Below, piece after piece: positions 5,980 through 8,126 of a stretch of DNA of 8,126 bases. The notes beneath the pieces are model-generated. The model was not told the DNA's origin. It saw only the letters and a program-made list of their open reading frames with translations, and did no database searches. How positions within the stretch are numbered: the stretch's first letter is position 1; each line of letters starts with the position of its first letter. The translations under genes were made by a program, and so were the position numbers. This DNA is from Phycisphaerales bacterium (lineage in GTDB: Bacteria; Planctomycetota; Phycisphaerae; Phycisphaerales; UBA1924): the NCBI GenBank assembly GCA_025453375.1, contig JALOQT010000034.1:1-8126 (forward strand), given 5' to 3'.

Positions 5980-7196
5980 CACAGCCCCGCGATTGCAAAC
6001 ACCCAGATCGCCGTCGGCTTCTCCAGGAAGTCATTGTCGCTCGTGACGATCAGCGTGCGACGGCCGTCGGGCAGGTCGGGGCCCCAGCTCAGGCCTTCGA
6101 TCTTTTCCGGGAACGTCTCGCCGGCGAGGCCATAGCGGTCGTCCAGCAGGTCAATCAGCACGGTGCGGCGGACGGGCGTGATGGTCTTGGGCAGCCAGCG
6201 CTTTGGCAGCATCGGCACCTCACTGACATCCGTCGCCCCGCGCGTGTCAATGAGCGTGATGGCCTTGAACCCGGCCTTGGCCCCGGGCGTGCCGTCTCGC
6301 TCGATGACGACGAAACGGTCGTTGTCAATCGCGAGGATCTCGTTGAGCCCGTAGCTCGAGTCGGCCAGTGGATAGACCAGTTGGCGTGATGTGCCGGTGC
6401 TGAGGTTGATCTGCAGGATGCGTGCGTGCAGGCCGTTGCGGCCGCCGTCCTGCAGCAGCGGGCTTTGCAGGATCGCGGTGGCGGTCTGACCATCGGGGCT
6501 GATGGCCAGGCCCTCGAAGCCGCGGTTGGCGGCGCGGCCTGAGACGTTGAACTGATCCTCCTCGGTGCTCGGGCCGGGTCGCGTTAGTGAGAAGCCCGGC
6601 GGGATCGTGACGTCGCGCTGCTGGCGGCCATCGGCGGAGAACACGCGAATCGCCGGGGCATATTCCTCGCTGATCAGCCACGAGCCATCGGGCAGCACGC
6701 GCAGGCCTTCGGGGTCGAGGCGGCGTGAGCGGCTCGGATCACGCCGATCAATCCGCGTCGCACGGCCGACGAGCGCATCGCCATCACGCGTGAGCAGCGA
6801 GGTTGCGTCGTTGCGCCAGGCGAGCATGACCGGTGCCGCGCCGGTGCCCAGCGTTTCCGGCCACTGCAGGGTGATGGTCTGCACGCGGCAGGCGTACTCA
6901 TATGCCCCGTCGGCCGGTCCGCGATCCGCGGCCAGGATGAACGTCGCCCACGTCGAGCGCGCGGCCCCTTCGCCCTCGACGCGCAGGCCATGCTTCGGCC
7001 CCAGCCAGTCAATCGCCGAGCCCATCGAGCCGAGTCGATTGTGCGGCATCGTGCCCAGGTCATCCGTCAGGCCCGACTTGTCCGTCGCATCAAACGGAAT
7101 CGACGCCACAGCCACCAACTGCGGCACCTCCGCCGGCCAAGGCGAAGCCGAACCGGCAACCAACACGGGGAGAGCGGCCAGGAGGGTGGTGAGCAT
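5979..7196 (-). CDS. Exported phytase-like esterase-domain protein, 405 residues
   Basis: It resembles the family known as 'esterase-like activity of phytase' (PF13449), proteins with a propeller-like fold whose substrates are mostly unproven. In order: a hydrophobic N-terminus MLTTLLAALPVLVAGSA that acts as a signal peptide (likely cleavage after GSA or SAS), then RLDPEGLRVLPDGSWLISEE (160-178), NRGFEGLAISPDG (224-236), GLNEILAIDNDRFVVIERDG (283-302), EKIEGLSWGPDL (364-375) and LIVTSDNDF (382-390). The repeated (F/P/I)EGL motifs followed by acidic residues are typical of the family and probably mark blades and metal or substrate sites. The ATG at 7196 is chosen; an in-frame TTG two codons earlier is possible. 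No Shine-Dalgarno sequence is visible. It is likely periplasmic or extracellular and acts on phosphate or other esters, but the substrate cannot be told from sequence. The family call is firm; the activity is inferred. Confidence 0.85.
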   Translation of the reverse strand: MLTTLLAALPVLVAGSASPWPAEVPQLVAVASIPFDATDKSGLTDDLGTMPHNRLGSMGSAIDWLGPKHGLRVEGEGAARSTWATFILAADRGPADGAYEYACRVQTITLQWPETLGTGAAPVMLAWRNDATSLLTRDGDALVGRATRIDRRDPSRSRRLDPEGLRVLPDGSWLISEEYAPAIRVFSADGRQQRDVTIPPGFSLTRPGPSTEEDQFNVSGRAANRGFEGLAISPDGQTATAILQSPLLQDGGRNGLHARILQINLSTGTSRQLVYPLADSSYGLNEILAIDNDRFVVIERDGTPGAKAGFKAITLIDTRGATDVSEVPMLPKRWLPKTITPVRRTVLIDLLDDRYGLAGETFPEKIEGLSWGPDLPDGRRTLIVTSDNDFLEKPTAIWVFAIAGL

Positions 7197-7201
7197 CAGC
7201 A

Positions 7202-7207
7202 AGAATA
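7202..7207 (-). promoter_or_regulatory. Possible -10 element directly before the phytase-like gene
   Basis: TATTCT on the minus strand ends five bases before the ATG at 7196, with no Shine-Dalgarno motif between. As with the gene at 2448, this geometry would produce a leaderless mRNA. No -35 box is evident. Weak candidate. Confidence 0.25.
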
Positions 7208-7221
7208 GCGGGGGACGAGCT

Positions 7222-7245
7222 GCCGCCGAGGTCTTGCTCGGCGGC
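7222..7245. other. Perfect nine-base-pair hairpin upstream of the phytase-like gene
   Basis: GCCGCCGAG, loop GTCTTG, CTCGGCGGC. Neither side is followed by a T-run. It lies between the end of the endonuclease III-like fragment and the start of the phytase-like gene, so it may be a T-less terminator for the former or a regulator site for the latter. Confidence 0.5.
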
Positions 7246-7267
7246 CTCGCTGAAGGACGCGTTTACC

Positions 7268-7283
7268 ACAGGGGCACAGGGGC
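7268..7283. repeat. Short direct repeat ACAGGGGC, two copies
   Basis: ACAGGGGC occurs twice back to back within an intergenic stretch TTTACC-ACAGGGGC-ACAGGGGC-GGAGACGAG. It resembles the CCACAGAGGCACAGAG-type degenerate intergenic repeats I recall from planctomycete and related genomes, but two copies are little evidence. Confidence 0.35.
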
Positions 7284-7344
7284 GGAGACGAGAAATCAGA
7301 CATCACAGCGAACACGAGCCATGGAGAGAGACTTGTAGATTGGG

Positions 7345-7791
7345 TCACGCCGTTGCAGACTTGGCGTATGCGCATACTCGACGGAACGGACACACATCAC
7401 ATTGCGGATTGCTCGCGTGGCACACTTCGCGCCCCGTCGTGTAGAGTGGCAGATCGAACTTCCAGTTGTCTCTCGGCCCGAGTTCTGCCAGCACGGCGTC
7501 AGAGAGCGCAATCTCACGCGTCGCAAAGCCCTCGCCGCGGGTCAGTCGGCCACTGACTCGGAGAACATGAGTATCGGCCTTGCCCTTGATGTTGCCTTTG
7601 GCGAGTCCGCATTCCCGCAAGCCGAGCAATGTCATTCTCGCAAGTTGCGGTCCCATTCCGAGCGTATCAGTCAGTCTACAGATGATTTGTTCGGCATCGC
7701 CATCGTTCCAGATCATCCGAGCGTCGCCGTCGAATCGTTTGACCATCGTGATCGCAACTTCACGCAGCTTGTCGTGGATGTTCTTTCGCCA
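7345..7791 (-). pseudogene. Endonuclease III-like HhH-GPD iron-sulfur DNA glycosylase, C-terminal part only
   Basis: This is the C-terminal half of a base-excision-repair glycosylase of the endonuclease III/MutY superfamily. The [4Fe-4S] loop CHASNPQCDVCPFRRVC (cysteines at 7422, 7401, 7392 and 7374) has the exact C-x6-C-x2-C-x5-C spacing. Upstream, LGMGPQLARM is the helix-hairpin-helix and KADTHVLRVSGRL carries the catalytic-type Asp (7573-7575). At the position of the E. coli Nth catalytic Lys120 (GVGRK) there is Gln (GMGPQ), so a lyase-type endonuclease III is unlikely. Recognisable homology begins near [13 protein letters not shown] at about 7790. The first helical half of the fold is absent, because the opposite strand from there on is urease. 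The open frame continues to 7929, but as an antisense shadow of the urease fragment. The nearest internal ATG is at 7746. It may be an intact gene cut by an assembly error rather than a true pseudogene. Confidence 0.78.
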
Positions 7792-8126
7792 GTGCAGACG
7801 CTTTTCCGATGAACCTTGGTTTTCTCGGTAAGGGCAACGCCAGCCTTCCCGCCGCCTTGCATGAGCAGGTGGACGCCGGTGTGATCGGCATGAAGCTCCA
7901 TGAAGACTGGGGCACCACACCCGCTGCAATCTCCAACTGCCTCGACGTGGCCGAAGAAACCGACATTCAAGTGGCGATTCACACCGACACGCTCAATGAA
8001 TCAGGTTTTGTAGAAGACACCATCGCCGCTTTCAAAGGCCGCACGATTCACAGCTTTCACACCGAAGGCGCAGGCGGCGGGCATGCACCGGATATCTTGA
8101 AAGTTGTGGGCGAGCAAAACGTGCTC
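7791..8126 (+). CDS. ureC: Urease subunit alpha, internal fragment (5' part absent, 3' end outside window)
   Basis: Urease hydrolyses urea to ammonia and carbamate; the alpha subunit holds the dinickel site. The frame from 7791 ([16 protein letters not shown]) to the window edge matches the middle of UreC closely. It includes the carbamylated lysine in [15 protein letters not shown] (Klebsiella Lys217), the next His (His219), the nickel ligand in [13 protein letters not shown] (His246) and the one in [13 protein letters not shown] (His272). Everything before about Klebsiella residue 180 is missing, including the HxH nickel ligands (His134 and His136). The upstream sequence is instead the antisense of the endonuclease III-like gene, and the frame hits a stop at 7749-7751. 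The first ATG is at 7809 but has no ribosome binding site. No ureA, ureB or accessory genes are seen to the left. As it stands it could not give an active urease. Identity is very secure; whether it is a real pseudogene or half of a misjoined contig is open. Confidence 0.93.

Noticed and set aside
7402..7812. Plus-strand frame of 136 codons opposite the glycosylase
   Set aside because: Antisense to the iron-sulfur glycosylase frame, with no independent support.
7700..7880. Insertion sequence or attachment site as the cause of the junction
   Set aside because: No transposase frame, terminal inverted repeats, target duplication or tRNA end could be found near 7790.
7792..7929. The 5' extension of the endonuclease III-like frame to an ATG at 7929
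   Set aside because: These codons are the antisense of a well conserved urease stretch, and their translation (Arg/His/Cys-rich) does not resemble the glycosylase N-terminus.
1..8126. CRISPR array, tRNA or rRNA genes
   Set aside because: No regularly spaced repeats of 20-40 bases, no tRNA-like T-arm sequence in a foldable context, and no rRNA signature on either strand.

Overview
The window looks like a piece of a GC-rich Planctomycetota genome, most likely class Phycisphaerae. This is inferred from three things: a gyrase A subunit of the type seen in that phylum, a secreted protein with a PEP-CTERM-like tail ending in Arg-Arg-Arg-Arg, and several lipoproteins and exported proteins with no close well-known relative. 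No search could be run, so the taxonomy is inference.

Layout from left to right: (1) The 5' 769 codons of gyrA lie on the minus strand and leave the window at base 1. A GGAGG ribosome binding site places the start at 2307 rather than 2145 and gives the protein a low-complexity N-terminal extension of about 100 residues. (2) A divergent 497-residue lipoprotein of unknown function follows at 2448-3941 (+). (3) A roughly 250-base regulatory stretch holds G-runs, a probable terminator, and a near-consensus promoter overlaid by a perfect inverted repeat. (4) A secreted PEP-CTERM-like protein lies at 4192-4983 (+). Its promoter, ribosome binding site and very strong terminator all suggest high expression. 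(5) About 350 bases hold no recognisable gene. (6) Two minus-strand genes follow: a 103-residue lipoprotein (5508-5819) and an exported phytase-like esterase-domain protein (5979-7196). (7) The right end is anomalous. The C-terminal half of an endonuclease III-like iron-sulfur DNA glycosylase (minus) meets, at about base 7790, an internal fragment of the urease alpha subunit (plus), with neither gene's 5' part present.

Apart from gyrA, the identifiable genes on the left two thirds mostly encode exported or envelope-attached proteins, each apparently with its own transcription signals. I see no evidence for a multi-gene operon. The last ~800 bases are lower in GC (about 54% where counted, against about 65% in the neighbouring gene) and carry two truncated genes head to head. 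That is either a genomic rearrangement or an assembly chimera and is the point most worth checking. I did not find a convincing new multi-gene system. The strongest leads are the junction, the unusual quinolone-contact residues and N-terminal extension of GyrA, and the operator-like repeat at the PEP-CTERM promoter.
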